Shown here: positions 1-11,391 of the stretch, piece after piece
How positions within the stretch are numbered: the first letter of the stretch is position 1
Layout of the letters: every line of letters begins with the position of its first letter
DNA from: Fulvimarina endophytica
GTDB taxonomy: Bacteria; Pseudomonadota; Alphaproteobacteria; Rhizobiales; Rhizobiaceae
Direction of reading: 5' to 3'
Assembly (NCBI RefSeq): GCF_003403015.1
Contig: NZ_QURL01000002.1
Location: 496,001 to 560,000, forward strand
Length of the DNA stretch: 64,000 nucleotides
The notes under the pieces: model-generated
What the model saw: the letters and a program-made list of their open reading frames with translations, nothing else
Databases searched by the model: none
Told to the model about the DNA's origin: nothing
Made by a program: the position numbers and the translations under genes

Positions 1-347
1 AGATGGGCATTCTCGTCAATGCCGAGCCGGTGGACGCGCTCGCCATGCTGGTGCATCGGACCCAGGCCGAGAAGCGCGGCCGGGTGATGTGCGAGAAGCT
101 CAAGGAGCTGATCCCGAACCATCTCTTCAAGATCCCGATCCAGGCCGCGATCGGCGGCAAGGTGATCGCCCGCGAGACCATCTCGGCCCTGCGCAAGGAC
201 GTGACGGCCAAGTGCTATGGCGGCGACGCCTCGCGCAAGCGCAAGCTCCTCGACAAGCAGAAGGAGGGCAAGAAGCGCATGCGCCAGTTCGGCAAGGTGG
301 AGATCCCGCAGGAAGCCTTCATCGCCGCCCTCAAGATGGACAGCTGA
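1..347 (+). CDS. lepA: Elongation factor 4 (LepA), C-terminal fragment cut by window edge
   Basis: This is the last 114 residues of the ribosome back-translocase GTPase LepA/EF-4, which acts on stalled or mistranslocated ribosomes. The visible part is the LepA-specific C-terminal domain. It contains the hallmark stretch [12 protein letters not shown] followed by the basic run [17 protein letters not shown] and ends [14 protein letters not shown], in line with the usual end of the family. The gene starts upstream of the window; the first in-frame ATG at position 3 is an internal methionine and not the true start. The GTPase domains are outside the window. Confidence 0.96.
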   Translation, partial: MGILVNAEPVDALAMLVHRTQAEKRGRVMCEKLKELIPNHLFKIPIQAAIGGKVIARETISALRKDVTAKCYGGDASRKRKLLDKQKEGKKRMRQFGKVEIPQEAFIAALKMDS

Positions 348-779
348 CACCGGCCTGCCGGCGCACGGGTCCGAGCTAGGGCTCGGCCGATCGGATCGGC
401 CTCGATGCGGATGGCTTGCGTGCGGTGTCCCGGCGGTGGGGCACGTGCCGCCGGATCAGCGCGCGTCGAACCGATGCCCGTTCCCGCACGCGAAACGGAG
501 GGCGGAACAGTCCCCATCGTGTCGCAACACGAGCCTCGCTCCGCATCCGCGTTGTTTGCCGCTCCCGCCTCCTCTCGCGCAAGTGATAAGTCTTAAGAAT
601 GAAATTCTGTCTTCGACGTCTTTCGGGTCTTAAACTCTACGTAGCGATAATGCGCATTTCGGTCTTTATCTTCGACCGATGATCGCTCCAGTTTGTCGCA
701 GCAGCTGAAATTCTTAGCGAAGCATCAATCGATACTGCCCATTGTTCTCTCGAAACCGTTTTGACGCTGACGAGAAACC
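348..779. other. Intergenic region lepA to EAL gene, AT-rich in its second half
   Basis: There are 432 bases without a convincing gene. A small GC-rich dyad lies at 385-401 just after lepA, without a T run, so it is at best a weak terminator. From about 580 the base composition drops sharply. This part holds a short palindrome AGAAT-GAA-ATTCT at 596-608 and a GATAAT hexamer at 646-651 that could be a -10 box; no good -35 box was seen. It probably holds the promoter of the EAL gene at 780. Confidence 0.4.
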
Positions 780-2009
780 ATGATGTCCTCCCTTCCGGAT
801 GCTGCGAGCCTCGGCGGCTTGTCGATCGATAAAGCCCTCAACAATGTTCGCGCCTATCTTGGAATGGACGTTGCCTATCTCTCCGAATTCGTGGGCGACG
901 AGATCGTCTTCCGCCACGTCGACGCGCCGGGACTGGATCATCTGATCCGCCCGGGCGACAGCCAAGCGCTCGATTCCGTCTACTGCAAACATATTCTCGA
1001 AGGGCGTTTGCCGGCCCTTATTCCCGACACCGCGAACGAGCCTGTCGCGGTCGGGATGCCGATCACGGCCGCGGTGCCGATCGGCTCGCATATGAGCCTC
1101 CCGATCCGCCTGCCGGACGGCGAGATCTACGGCATGTTCTGCTGCCTCAGCGCCCGGCCAAACCCCTCTCTCAACCAGCGCGATCTCGCCTTGATGCGCA
1201 TGTTCGCCGATCTTGCGGCCGAGCGGATCGCCGATCGGGTGATGACCGAGCGCGAGCATGCCGGTATTCGCCAGAGGGTCCTTCAGATGCTGGACGAGGA
1301 CGGGTTCGATCTCGTCTACCAGCCGATCGTCGATCTCGGATCGGGCCGTGTCGCGGGGTTCGAATGCCTGTCGCGGTTTGCATCCGAGCCGTATCGCGCG
1401 CCCAATCTCTGGTTCGAGGAGGCGCGGCTCGTGGATCTCGGCGAGGAGCTCGAACTTGCAGCGATTCGCCGGGCCCTGGAGCGGCTGGCCAGCCTGCCGG
1501 ACGACGTCTACCTGTCGGTCAACGCGTCCCCGGACGTCATCACCGGTCACAGGCTCGTTCCGCTTCTCCTTTCCGTCGAAAGCCGGCACCTGAAGCGCCT
1601 CGTCCTCGAAGTCACCGAGCACCACGTCGTGCCCGATTACGGAAAGCTCCACGAGAAGCTCGACCCCTTGAGGCTGGCCGGCGTCCGTCTCGCCGTCGAC
1701 GATGCGGGCGCGGGCTATTCCAGCCTCAGCCATATCCTCCAGCTGCGCCCCGACATCATCAAGCTCGACATGAAACTCGTGCGCGACATCGATACCGATC
1801 CGAGCCGGCGCTCGCTCGCGGCCGCGATCGTCCATTTCGCCCGGGAGATCGGCGTGACGGTCGTCGCCGAGGGCATCGAGACGGAAAGCGAGGAAGCGGT
1901 GTTGCGCCTGCTCGAGATCGGAAAGGGCCAGGGCTACCGGCTCGGACGGCCCGCGGACTTCCGGGCGGCGCTGGCACGTCTCGGCATCACCGAAAGTCTC
2001 GTCGCCTGA
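780..2009 (+). CDS. GAF-EAL domain protein, probable cyclic-di-GMP phosphodiesterase
   Basis: A soluble protein of 409 residues with a GAF-like sensor domain (about residues 10-150) and an EAL domain (about 165-405). The family hydrolyses the second messenger c-di-GMP. The EAL signature reads ECLSR (195-199) in place of EALLR, but the other expected catalytic positions are present: VNAS (Asn), EVTEH (Glu), VDDAGAGYSSL (the two Asp), KLDM (Lys), AEGIET (Glu) and GQGY (Gln). An active enzyme is therefore likely. No GGDEF domain or membrane segment is seen. Start at ATG 780 (a second ATG follows directly at 783); GAGAA upstream is a weak ribosome site. The gene stands alone and converges on groEL. 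The ligand of the GAF domain cannot be told from sequence. Confidence 0.88.
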   Translation: MMSSLPDAASLGGLSIDKALNNVRAYLGMDVAYLSEFVGDEIVFRHVDAPGLDHLIRPGDSQALDSVYCKHILEGRLPALIPDTANEPVAVGMPITAAVPIGSHMSLPIRLPDGEIYGMFCCLSARPNPSLNQRDLALMRMFADLAAERIADRVMTEREHAGIRQRVLQMLDEDGFDLVYQPIVDLGSGRVAGFECLSRFASEPYRAPNLWFEEARLVDLGEELELAAIRRALERLASLPDDVYLSVNASPDVITGHRLVPLLLSVESRHLKRLVLEVTEHHVVPDYGKLHEKLDPLRLAGVRLAVDDAGAGYSSLSHILQLRPDIIKLDMKLVRDIDTDPSRRSLAAAIVHFAREIGVTVVAEGIETESEEAVLRLLEIGKGQGYRLGRPADFRAALARLGITESLVA

Positions 2010-2181
2010 CGCCCCGCCGAGTGGACGAGCGGTCCTGACAGCGGCCGGCAAGACGCAGCGACCGGCGTAAGACGGCCGGTCGGGCCCTGCAGGTTTCCGG
2101 TCTTCGGTTTCCTCGCGCGATCCTTCGACGATGGCGACCGCGCCCCGGCCCGATCATGCGGCGACGAAAATCGGGATACGA

Positions 2182-2211
2182 AAAAGGGCGGCCCCGAAGG
2201 ACCGCCCTTTT
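2182..2211. terminator. Rho-independent terminator shared by the EAL gene and groESL
   Basis: A 10-bp stem (AAAAGGGCGG at 2182-2191 paired with CCGCCCTTTT at 2202-2211) closes a 10-base loop. It has an A run on the left and a T run on the right, so it can act in both directions. It lies 35 bases past the end of groEL on the minus strand. Confidence 0.85.
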
Positions 2212-2245
2212 CTGTTCGACTGGCTGATGGGCCGGTCGGCAGGAC

Positions 2246-3973
<1,728 letters not shown>

Positions 3974-3989
3974 TTATCGCGCCGGCTGA

Positions 3990-4286
3990 TCAGCCGATGA
4001 TGCCCATGATGTCGGACTCTTTCATGATGAGCAGGTCTTCGCCGCCGAGCTTGACCTCGGTGCCCGACCACTTGCCGAAGAGGACGCGGTCGCCCTTCTT
4101 GACGTCGAGTTCGACGATCTTGCCCGAATCGTCACGAGCGCCGGAGCCGACGGCGACGATCTCGCCTTCCTGCGGCTTCTCCTTGGCGGTGTCCGGAATG
4201 ATGATTCCGCCGGCGGTCTTCGCCTCGGACTCGACCCGGCGCACCAGCACGCGGTCGTGGAGCGGACGGAAGTTCGCATCTGCCAT
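3990..4286 (-). CDS. groES: 10 kDa co-chaperonin GroES
   Basis: The lid of the GroEL chamber. The protein of 98 residues starts [17 protein letters not shown] and contains the mobile-loop region [20 protein letters not shown], both typical. The open reading frame extends 27 codons further upstream to 4367, but that extension runs into the CIRCE operator and is not conserved, so the ATG at 4286 is chosen. First gene of the groES-groEL operon. Confidence 0.98.
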   Translation of the reverse strand: MADANFRPLHDRVLVRRVESEAKTAGGIIIPDTAKEKPQEGEIVAVGSGARDDSGKIVELDVKKGDRVLFGKWSGTEVKLGGEDLLIMKESDIMGIIG

Positions 4287-4356
4287 GTTCTTCGAACCCT
4301 TGTTGTGCGACATGCCGGACCCTGTCGAATGGGAGGCATCCGGCTCTTGAGCGTTT

Positions 4357-4383
4357 CTAGCACTCACCGGAGGCGAGTGCTAA
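4357..4383. promoter_or_regulatory. CIRCE heat-shock operator (HrcA site)
   Basis: Inverted repeat CTAGCACTC - 9 bases - GAGTGCTAA. It matches the CIRCE consensus TTAGCACTC-N9-GAGTGCTAA in all but one position of the left arm. It sits about 70 bases upstream of the groES start codon, the usual place. CIRCE is the known binding site of the repressor HrcA; hrcA itself is not in the window. Confidence 0.95.
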
Positions 4384-4579
4384 CGGCGGCGGAGATAGGA
4401 GAGAGTCCGTCGCCTCGTCAAGGCATGGCTGGTGAAAAATGTCGCGGGCTCGCGGCTCGCAATCGCAGCGGCTCGGCCCCGAACTGGCGACGATCGGAGG
4501 GTATCGCAAGAGGCGGCCTTGACCGGACCGAGCCCTTGACCCTAACGCAAGGGCCAGGCCCCTTTGAACTGGAGACCGA

Positions 4580-5440
4580 ATGGCTCAGGCGAAAGACGCT
4601 CCCTGCCGCAAGATCACGGCACTTGGCGATGTTGCGGCGCAATATGGTGCGATCGTCTGCGACGTCTGGGGCGTGGTTCACAACGGCGTCAGCAAGTTCC
4701 CGGCCGCCGAGGATGCGCTCTTGTCCGCCCGGGGCAAGGGCGTGAAGGTGGTGCTTCTCACAAATTCGCCCCGCCGCAGCGAGGGCGTCGCATCCCAGCT
4801 CGAGGCCATGGGCTTCGATCGCAAGGCCTATGATCATATCGTGACCTCGGGCGATGCGACCCGCGACCTCATCGCCAAGGGCGAGCGGCGCATCTTCCAT
4901 ATCGGGCCCGAGCGCGACCTCGAGCTCTTCGACGGCCTCGATGTCGAGCGGGTGGAGATCGAGGAGGCGCGCCGGATCGTCGTCACGGGTCTCTTCGACG
5001 ACGAGAACGAGACGCCCGACGACTATCGCGGGATGCTCAACGATCTGCGCGGCCGCGACCTGCCGATGATCTGCGCCAATCCCGATATCGTCGTCGAGCG
5101 CGGGGATCGGACGATCTACTGCGCCGGCGCCATCGCCCGCGAATATGCGAGCCTCGGCGGATCGGTGGCCTTCGCCGGAAAGCCGCACCGGCCGATCTAC
5201 GATCTCGCCGCCGAGACGATCGGGATGGACGAAGCCGATCTCGGGCGCATCCTGGCGATCGGCGACGGGCTTCATACAGATATCAAGGGGGCGAACGGCT
5301 TCGGCGTCGACGCCGTCTTCATCACGAGGGGCATTCACAGTTCCGAACTCGACGGTGCCGATCCGAGCGAGGCGAGCGTTGCGAGCCTGCTTCGCCAGAA
5401 CGGCCTGTCGGCGCGATATTTCCTGCCGGCGCTTCGGTGA
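4580..5440 (+). CDS. HAD-superfamily class IIA hydrolase
   Basis: A cytoplasmic phosphatase-like protein of 286 residues. Motif I is DVWGVVHNG, with the nucleophile Asp in DVWG; motif II is LLTNSPR; the lysine of motif III is in FAGKPHRPIY; motif IV is IGDGLHTDIKGA. This layout is that of the NagD-like class IIA family found widely in alphaproteobacteria (the TIGR01459 type). The natural substrate is unknown, although NagD-like members act on small sugar or nucleotide phosphates. Its stop codon overlaps the ribF start by four bases, so the two are probably translated together. The intergenic space to CIRCE holds the promoter of this gene. Confidence 0.87.
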   Translation: MAQAKDAPCRKITALGDVAAQYGAIVCDVWGVVHNGVSKFPAAEDALLSARGKGVKVVLLTNSPRRSEGVASQLEAMGFDRKAYDHIVTSGDATRDLIAKGERRIFHIGPERDLELFDGLDVERVEIEEARRIVVTGLFDDENETPDDYRGMLNDLRGRDLPMICANPDIVVERGDRTIYCAGAIAREYASLGGSVAFAGKPHRPIYDLAAETIGMDEADLGRILAIGDGLHTDIKGANGFGVDAVFITRGIHSSELDGADPSEASVASLLRQNGLSARYFLPALR

Positions 5441-6429
5441 CGGGGACCATGATACCGAAGGCGATCCGCAGGATCGGGGCCGTCGAGGAGTGTCCGGGCG
5501 ACCTCAAGGGCGGCGTCGTCGCGATCGGCAATTTCGACGGGGTCCATCGGGGCCATCAGGCGGTCCTTGAAAAGGCTGCGGAGATCGCGAAGGCCGAGGG
5601 CCTGCCGCTTCTCTGCCTGACCTTCGAGCCGCATCCGCGCACCGTCTTTTCCTCCGGCTCGCCCTTGCCGCGCATTACGCCTGCCCCGATGAAGGCGCAG
5701 CTTCTCTCGCTTCTCGGCTTCGATGCCGTGATCGAGCAGACCTTCGACCACGCCTTCGCCGCCATCGCGCCGGGCGCCTTCGAGGCCGACATTCTGAGGG
5801 ATGCGCTCGGCGCCTCCCATGTGGTGGCCGGGTTCGACTTCCATTACGGCGCCAGACGCTCCGGCACCCCGACCAGCCTCGGAGAAGCGGGGATGCGCCT
5901 CGGTTTCGGCGCGACGCTCGTGCCGGCCTTTTCCGACGAGGGCGGCGAGGCCGTCTCGTCGAGCCGGATCCGGAGGGCCTTGATCGAAGGCGACGTGGAG
6001 GCTGCTGCAGGCCTTCTCGGCTATCGCTTCACGATCGAGGGAGAGATCGTCCACGGCAAGAAGCTCGGGCGCACGCTCGGCTATCCGACCGCCAATCTGG
6101 TGCTCGAGGACGATCTCCTGGCCCACGGCATCTATGCGGTGCGGCTCAGGCGCGCCGACGGAACGCTCCTCGACGGCGTCGCGAGTTATGGCCGCCGCCC
6201 GACCTTCGACGACGGCGCGGCTCTCTTCGAGACCTTCGTCTTCGATTTCTCCGGCGATCTCTACGGCGAGACGATCCGCGTCTCCGTCGTCTCGCGCCTG
6301 CGCGGCGAGGAGAAGTTCGACAGCGCCGAAAGCCTCGTTCGCCAGATGGACCGGGACGCGGAGGAGGCGCGTGCCGTTCTCGGCCGGATCGCGCCGATCT
6401 CCCCCCTCGACCGGGTCGTCGCCTTTTGA
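5437..6429 (+). CDS. ribF: Bifunctional riboflavin kinase / FAD synthetase RibF
   Basis: Converts riboflavin to FMN and FMN to FAD. The N-terminal adenylyltransferase domain shows GNFDGVHRGHQ and FEPHPRTVF; the middle has SSSRIRRALIEGDVEAA; the C-terminal kinase domain shows GKKLGRTLGYPTANL. Length of 330 residues is normal. The first start is GTG at 5437, overlapping the previous stop as GTGA; an ATG four codons later at 5449 follows a GGGGA stretch and is an alternative. Downstream come two SDR genes in the same tight chain. Neighbourhood ribF-ileS is common in proteobacteria. Confidence 0.96.
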   Translation: MTGTMIPKAIRRIGAVEECPGDLKGGVVAIGNFDGVHRGHQAVLEKAAEIAKAEGLPLLCLTFEPHPRTVFSSGSPLPRITPAPMKAQLLSLLGFDAVIEQTFDHAFAAIAPGAFEADILRDALGASHVVAGFDFHYGARRSGTPTSLGEAGMRLGFGATLVPAFSDEGGEAVSSSRIRRALIEGDVEAAAGLLGYRFTIEGEIVHGKKLGRTLGYPTANLVLEDDLLAHGIYAVRLRRADGTLLDGVASYGRRPTFDDGAALFETFVFDFSGDLYGETIRVSVVSRLRGEEKFDSAESLVRQMDRDAEEARAVLGRIAPISPLDRVVAF

Positions 6430-7145
6430 GAAATGAGACATCCGAGCGTCCGGTCGCGCTCGTCACCGGGGCGAGCGCCGGCCTCGGCCTTGCGCTCGCG
6501 CGGCGGTGGAGCGGGCGATACCAGCTGGTCCTCACCGGCCGGCGGGATGCGCTCGAAGACCGCCTGGCCGATGATGCGATCTATGTGCCCGCCGACCTGA
6601 CACGCCCGCAGACGGCGGTGGCGACGCTCCTTCAGGCCCTCGGCGAGGCCGGGATCGACCGCCTCCACCGCGTCGTGCTCAATGCCGGAACCGGCCGCCA
6701 TGGCGATCCCTTCGCCGAGGATGCAGGCGATATCCGCCGCACGCTCGCCGTCAATCTCGCAGCGCCCGTCTCTCTCGCCCATGCGCTCTTCTCCCGGCTC
6801 GATGCGTGCGGCGGAAGGCTCGTTCTCATCGGGTCCGTCGCCCATGGGGGCTCGGCCTTGCTCGCCTCCTATGCGGCGAGCAAGGCCGGCCTCGACGCCT
6901 TCGGCCGCGCCCTTCGCGAGGAATGGCGCGGGCGCGTCCCGGTCTCGATGATCCATCCCGGGCCGATCGCGACCGAGATGCACGCGAAGGCGGGGTTCGA
7001 TCCGAAGGGCATGCGCCGCTTCTTCGCCTCGCCGGAGCGCATGGCCGCCATGGTGGAGGCCGCGATCGAGACCGGGCGGGATCGCGCGATCCTCGGTCTC
7101 GGCGGGACCCTCGCGCACAGGCTTCGCCATGGAGGGCGGTTTTGA
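6426..7145 (+). CDS. Short-chain dehydrogenase/reductase (first of a tandem pair)
   Basis: A cytoplasmic NAD(P)-dependent oxidoreductase of about 239 residues with a Rossmann fold. TGASAGLGLALA is the cofactor motif, VLNAGTG the NAG motif, and IGSV...YAASKAG holds the catalytic Ser, Tyr and Lys. IHPGPIATEM follows. The substrate cannot be told. The only in-frame start near the conserved region is TTG at 6426, which overlaps the ribF stop as TTGA; an ATG at 6433 is out of frame. The next gene is a second SDR starting the same way. Confidence 0.86.
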   Translation: MRNETSERPVALVTGASAGLGLALARRWSGRYQLVLTGRRDALEDRLADDAIYVPADLTRPQTAVATLLQALGEAGIDRLHRVVLNAGTGRHGDPFAEDAGDIRRTLAVNLAAPVSLAHALFSRLDACGGRLVLIGSVAHGGSALLASYAASKAGLDAFGRALREEWRGRVPVSMIHPGPIATEMHAKAGFDPKGMRRFFASPERMAAMVEAAIETGRDRAILGLGGTLAHRLRHGGRF

Positions 7146-7876
7146 AGAGGGCTTTCGTCACGGGCGCTGCGGCCGGGCTCGGTCTTTCGATTGGCGACCG
7201 GCTGAAGGCGGAAGGCTGGGAGGTGATCGGCCTCGACCGCGACGCCGGCGATCATGTGCGCATCCGGGCCGATCTGTCGTCGCCTGATGGAACCGACCGC
7301 GCCCTCAAAGAGGCGGCGGCGAGCGGCCCCTATGATCTCGTGGTCCTCAATGCCGGTATTTCGGCGACGGGCAGGTTCGAGGAGATCGACGCCGAGGCCC
7401 ATCGCCGCGTCCTCGCGGTCAATGCCGAGGCCGCGATGGTGCTCGCGAACGGTCTCGTCCGGGCCTCAAGCGTTCTGAAAGGCGGGAGCATCGTCTTCGT
7501 CTCCTCGCTCTCCCATTTCGTCGGCTATCCGGGCGCTGCGAGCTATGCCGCCTCCAAATCGGCGATCGCCATCTATGCACAGAGCCTGCGCAAGCCTTTG
7601 AAGCGCCGGGGTATCGCCGTGACGCTCGTCTGTCCCGGCCCGCTGCGGACCGGGCAGGCCGCGCGGCATGCACCGGAAGGCGCGAAGGCCGAGGCGCGCA
7701 TGGCGCCGGAGATCGCCGCGGCCGCGATCCTTTCGGCGGTGAGCGGGAAGCGTTTCCTCGTGACGCCCGGACTTGCGGCGCGCGGCTCGATGCTGTTCGG
7801 GCGGCTCGCGCCGGGTCTTGCGAGCCGCGCCATGCGACGCCTCATCTATGACAGGTTGGATCGTCCGGTCTGGTAG
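7142..7876 (+). CDS. Short-chain dehydrogenase/reductase (second of a tandem pair)
   Basis: Another SDR, 244 residues. TGAAAGLGLSIG is the cofactor loop, VLNAGIS the NAG motif, and SSLSHFVG with YAASKSA give the Ser, Tyr and Lys. It ends in a basic C-terminus with a possible amphipathic stretch (LASRAMRRLIYDRL). Start is TTG at 7142, overlapping the previous stop by four bases (TTGA); the frame is open far upstream but the conserved part begins here. It is only distantly similar to its neighbour, so the pair is not a fresh duplication. Substrate unknown. Confidence 0.85.
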   Translation: MKRAFVTGAAAGLGLSIGDRLKAEGWEVIGLDRDAGDHVRIRADLSSPDGTDRALKEAAASGPYDLVVLNAGISATGRFEEIDAEAHRRVLAVNAEAAMVLANGLVRASSVLKGGSIVFVSSLSHFVGYPGAASYAASKSAIAIYAQSLRKPLKRRGIAVTLVCPGPLRTGQAARHAPEGAKAEARMAPEIAAAAILSAVSGKRFLVTPGLAARGSMLFGRLAPGLASRAMRRLIYDRLDRPVW

Positions 7877-8162
7877 GGCGCCCGGTCTGGTGGGGGCGAA
7901 CGCGCGGCCGTTCTTCCCATTCCGGTTCCGCCTTGCTAAAGCGTCTTTCCATGTTTCAGGCGCGCATCATTCTTCACCGCATACGAATTAGCGGCCCGGC
8001 CCTCTGAACGCCGGTCTTCCGAGGAAGACGCGACGAGGGACCGGGACCTGACCCGCGCGCCATGCCTCCGGCCCATCCCGGACGCATGCCCGAAACGACC
8101 CTGTGCCATGCCATCCCCCCGTGAACCGATGCGTGGCCGCTAATCTGGACGAAACGAGACCG
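7877..8162. other. Intergenic and leader region of ileS
   Basis: There are 286 bases between the SDR pair and the chosen ileS start. The first part is less GC-rich and may hold a promoter, though no clear box pair was found. A small hairpin (GTCTTC-CGAG-GAAGAC, 8014-8029) lies in the leader. No T-box features or other riboswitch signature were recognised. Confidence 0.35.
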
Positions 8163-11100
8163 ATGAGCGAGACGAAGACGCCGGGCGCCGAGACACCGGA
8201 TGCCGTCGACTATTCCCAGACCCTGTTCCTGCCGCAGACGGACTTTCCGATGCGCGCCGGGCTTCCCAAGGCCGAACCCGAATGGATCGCCAAATGGGAC
8301 GGAATGGGCCTTTACTCGGAACTGCGCAAGGCGGGCGAGGGGCGGCCGAAATACGTGCTCCACGACGGTCCGCCCTACGCCAACGGAAATCTCCATATCG
8401 GCCACGCGCTGAACAAGGTGCTGAAGGACGTCGTGACGCGCTCCTTCCAGATGCGCGGCTACGATTCCAACTACGTGCCGGGCTGGGATTGTCACGGCCT
8501 GCCGATCGAATGGAAGATCGAGGAGCAGTACCGCGCCAAGGGCCTCAACAAGGACGAGGTGCCGGTCAACGAATTCCGGCAGGAATGCCGCGATTTCGCG
8601 CGTCACTGGGTCGGCGTCCAGACCGAGGAGTTCCGCCGGCTCGGCGTCGAGGGCGACTTCAAGACCCCGTATCTCACCATGGACTTCGATGCCGAGGCGG
8701 GCATCGCGGGCGAACTGTTGAAATTCGCCATGTCCGGCCAGCTCTATCGCGGCTCCAAGCCCGTGATGTGGTCGGTGGTGGAAAAGACCGCGCTCGCCGA
8801 GGCCGAGGTCGAATATCACGACCATGAGTCCGATACGATCTGGGCGGCGTTTCCGATCGTCGGAAAAGGATCGACAGGCAGTTGGGGAAGTGTCGGCGAA
8901 AATCGTAGCCAAAGCGACGCGCTTCTTGGCGCCTCCGTCGTCATCTGGACGACTACCCCTTGGACCATCCCCGGTAATCGGGCAATCGCGTTCTCGCCGC
9001 GCATCGATTACGGGCTCTACGAAGTGACTGCGGCGGAAAACGATTTTGGGCCGCAACCCGGCGCGAAATATGTTCTAGCTAATGCGTTAGCCGAGGAAAC
9101 TTTCGCTAAAGCCAAGCTACGCTTCGAGAAAAGGCGGGATGTGCAATTCAGCGAGTTGGATGGCATGTCATGCCAACACCCGCTCAAGGGCCTTGCTGGC
9201 GGCTACGAGTTCCTCGTCCCGCTCATCGCCGGCGACCATGTGACCGACGATGCGGGTACGGGCTTCGTCCACACCGCGCCGAGCCACGGCCGTGAAGACT
9301 TCGACGCCTGGATGGACATGCGCCGCGATCTTGAACAGCGCGGCATCGATACGACCATCCCCTTCACCGTCGATGACGACGGCTTCTACACCAAGGATGC
9401 GCCGGGCTTCGGGCCGGACGCCGAGGGAGGCGCTGCCCGCGTCATCGACGACAAGGGCAAGAAGGGCGATGCCAACGGCCGTGTCATCAAGGAACTGATC
9501 GCCCGCGACAATCTCGTCGCGCGCGGCCGGCTGAAGCATTCCTATCCCCATTCCTGGCGCTCCAAGAAGCCGATCATCTACCGCAACACGCCCCAGTGGT
9601 TCGTCCACATGGACAAGGATCTGGGCGGTTACGGCCTCGATGGGGCGGGTTCTGCGGACAGCGGCCGCGAGGACACCCTGCGCGAACGGGCCTTGAAGGC
9701 GATCGAAGACACGCGCTTCGTTCCCGTTTCGGGCCAGAACCGCCTTCGCGGCATGATCGCCGATCGGCCGGACTGGGTCCTGTCCCGCCAGCGTGCCTGG
9801 GGCGTGCCGATCTGCATCTTCACGGACGAGGACGGCGCCATCCTCAAGGACGAGGCGGTCAACGCCCGCATCCTGGAGGCCTTCCGGGCCGAAGGCGCCG
9901 ATGCCTGGTTCGCCGATGGCGCGCGCGAGCGCTTTCTCGGGTCGCGCGCGAACGAGGACTGGCGCATGGTGCGCGACATCCTCGACGTCTGGTTCGATTC
10001 CGGCTCCACCCACGCCTTCTGCCTGGAGAAGCGGCCCGACCTCAAATGGCCGGCCGACCTCTACCTCGAGGGCTCCGACCAGCATCGCGGCTGGTTCCAC
10101 TCCTCGCTGCTGGAGGGCTGCGGCACGCGCGGGCGCGCACCCTACGACGCGGTTCTGACCCATGGCTTCGTGATGGACGAGGAGGGGCGCAAGATGTCGA
10201 AGTCCCTCGGCAACATCGTCACGCCCCAGGAGGTCATCAAGCAGTCGGGTGCCGACATCCTGCGCCTCTGGATCGTCTCTTCGGATTATTCGGAGGATCT
10301 TCGCCTCGGCAAGGTGATCCTGCAGACCAATGTGGACAGCTATCGCAAGCTGAGAAACACCGTCCGCTGGATGCTCGGCACTCTCGCCCATGATCGCGGC
10401 GAGACGGTCGCCGTGGGTGAGATGCCGGAACTCGAGCGGCTGATGCTGCACCGGCTCGCCGAACTCGACGAGATCGTGCGCAAGGGCTACGACGCCTTCG
10501 ACTTCAAGCGCATTTCCCGCGCTCTCCTCGATTTCGTCGTGGTGGAACTCTCCGCCTTCTATTTCGACATCCGCAAGGACTCGCTCTATTGCGATCCGCC
10601 CTCGGCCGTGCGGCGCCGCGCGGCACTTCAGGTGGTGCGCGAGATCTTCGACCGGCTGGTCACCTGGTTCGCGCCGATGCTGCCCTTCACCATGGAAGAG
10701 GCCTGGCTCAGCCGCTATCCGGATGCCCGCTCGGTCCATCTCGAACAGTTCCGTCCGGCCGAGAGCGGATGGCGCGACGATGCGCTCGCCTCGCGCTGGA
10801 AGGAGATCCGCAAGGTTCGCCGCGTGGTGATGGGCGCGCTGGAGGAGAAGCGCCGGGCCAAGGTGATCGGATCCTCGCTCGAGGCCTGGCCGACGGTTCA
10901 TATCGCCGACGAAGGCCTTCGCGCGCTGGCGCAGTCGGTGGATTTCGCGGAGATCGCGATCACCTCGGGCCTCAGGATCGAGGCGGGCGAGGGTCCGTCG
11001 GACGCGTTCCGGCTTGCGGACGTCGACGGCGTCGCGGTCGTCTTCGAGGAGGCGAAGGGGAGGAAATGCGCAAGATCCTGGAAGATCACCGGGGATGTGG

Positions 11101-11189
11101 GCGCAGATCCCGACTATCCGGACGTCTCCCTGCGCGATGCGGAAGCCCTGCGCGAACTGAAGGCGGAAGGACGCCTGACGACCGCCTGA
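8163..11189 (+). CDS. ileS: Isoleucyl-tRNA synthetase
   Basis: Charges tRNA-Ile with isoleucine in the cytoplasm. About 1008 residues. The class I signature HIGH is present in [15 protein letters not shown] and KMSKS in [10 protein letters not shown]. The CP1 editing domain shows [14 protein letters not shown] and [12 protein letters not shown], and WYxSGS-like [12 protein letters not shown] precedes KMSKS. The frame opens at 8103, but ATG 8163 ([10 protein letters not shown]) matches the usual N-terminus better. Oddity: from about 8840 to 9180, inside the editing domain, codon use shifts to CTA, TTA, GCT, ACT and TCA, and a Ser/Gly-rich stretch ([18 protein letters not shown]) precedes the conserved WTTTPW block; the flanks have the normal high-GC codon choice. 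Confidence 0.97.
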   Translation: MSETKTPGAETPDAVDYSQTLFLPQTDFPMRAGLPKAEPEWIAKWDGMGLYSELRKAGEGRPKYVLHDGPPYANGNLHIGHALNKVLKDVVTRSFQMRGYDSNYVPGWDCHGLPIEWKIEEQYRAKGLNKDEVPVNEFRQECRDFARHWVGVQTEEFRRLGVEGDFKTPYLTMDFDAEAGIAGELLKFAMSGQLYRGSKPVMWSVVEKTALAEAEVEYHDHESDTIWAAFPIVGKGSTGSWGSVGENRSQSDALLGASVVIWTTTPWTIPGNRAIAFSPRIDYGLYEVTAAENDFGPQPGAKYVLANALAEETFAKAKLRFEKRRDVQFSELDGMSCQHPLKGLAGGYEFLVPLIAGDHVTDDAGTGFVHTAPSHGREDFDAWMDMRRDLEQRGIDTTIPFTVDDDGFYTKDAPGFGPDAEGGAARVIDDKGKKGDANGRVIKELIARDNLVARGRLKHSYPHSWRSKKPIIYRNTPQWFVHMDKDLGGYGLDGAGSADSGREDTLRERALKAIEDTRFVPVSGQNRLRGMIADRPDWVLSRQRAWGVPICIFTDEDGAILKDEAVNARILEAFRAEGADAWFADGARERFLGSRANEDWRMVRDILDVWFDSGSTHAFCLEKRPDLKWPADLYLEGSDQHRGWFHSSLLEGCGTRGRAPYDAVLTHGFVMDEEGRKMSKSLGNIVTPQEVIKQSGADILRLWIVSSDYSEDLRLGKVILQTNVDSYRKLRNTVRWMLGTLAHDRGETVAVGEMPELERLMLHRLAELDEIVRKGYDAFDFKRISRALLDFVVVELSAFYFDIRKDSLYCDPPSAVRRRAALQVVREIFDRLVTWFAPMLPFTMEEAWLSRYPDARSVHLEQFRPAESGWRDDALASRWKEIRKVRRVVMGALEEKRRAKVIGSSLEAWPTVHIADEGLRALAQSVDFAEIAITSGLRIEAGEGPSDAFRLADVDGVAVVFEEAKGRKCARSWKITGDVGADPDYPDVSLRDAEALRELKAEGRLTTA

Positions 11190-11213
11190 GCGCGCTCGCG
11201 GCCTTGTAAAAGT

Positions 11214-11255
11214 GCAGGCGCGGGGCATGGCGTTCTTGCCATATCCTGCGCCTGC
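11214..11255 (+). terminator. Imperfect hairpin after ileS, possible terminator
   Basis: GCAGGCGC (11214-11221) pairs with GCGCCTGC (11248-11255), and an inner ATGG/CCAT pair (11227-11230 and 11239-11242) extends the stem. A short TTT follows at 11258-11260. It starts 25 bases after the ileS stop. The T run is short, so efficiency is uncertain. Confidence 0.45.
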
Positions 11256-11391
11256 GCTTTAATGCGACCCGCGCTCGAGGGGTGGAAGGCCAAATATCGC
11301 CCGATTCCCGTGCGAGCGGCAGAGCGGACGACGTCCTGCGGCGGGGGAGCCGCATGACGCCCAAACCGATTTTCAGGGCCGAGGGGGCTCG

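Noticed and set aside
385..401. Dyad after lepA as terminator
   Set aside because: Short stem, no T run; noted only in the intergenic entry.
7877..8162. T-box or riboswitch in the ileS leader
   Set aside because: T-boxes are absent from proteobacteria and no specifier or antiterminator structure was seen.
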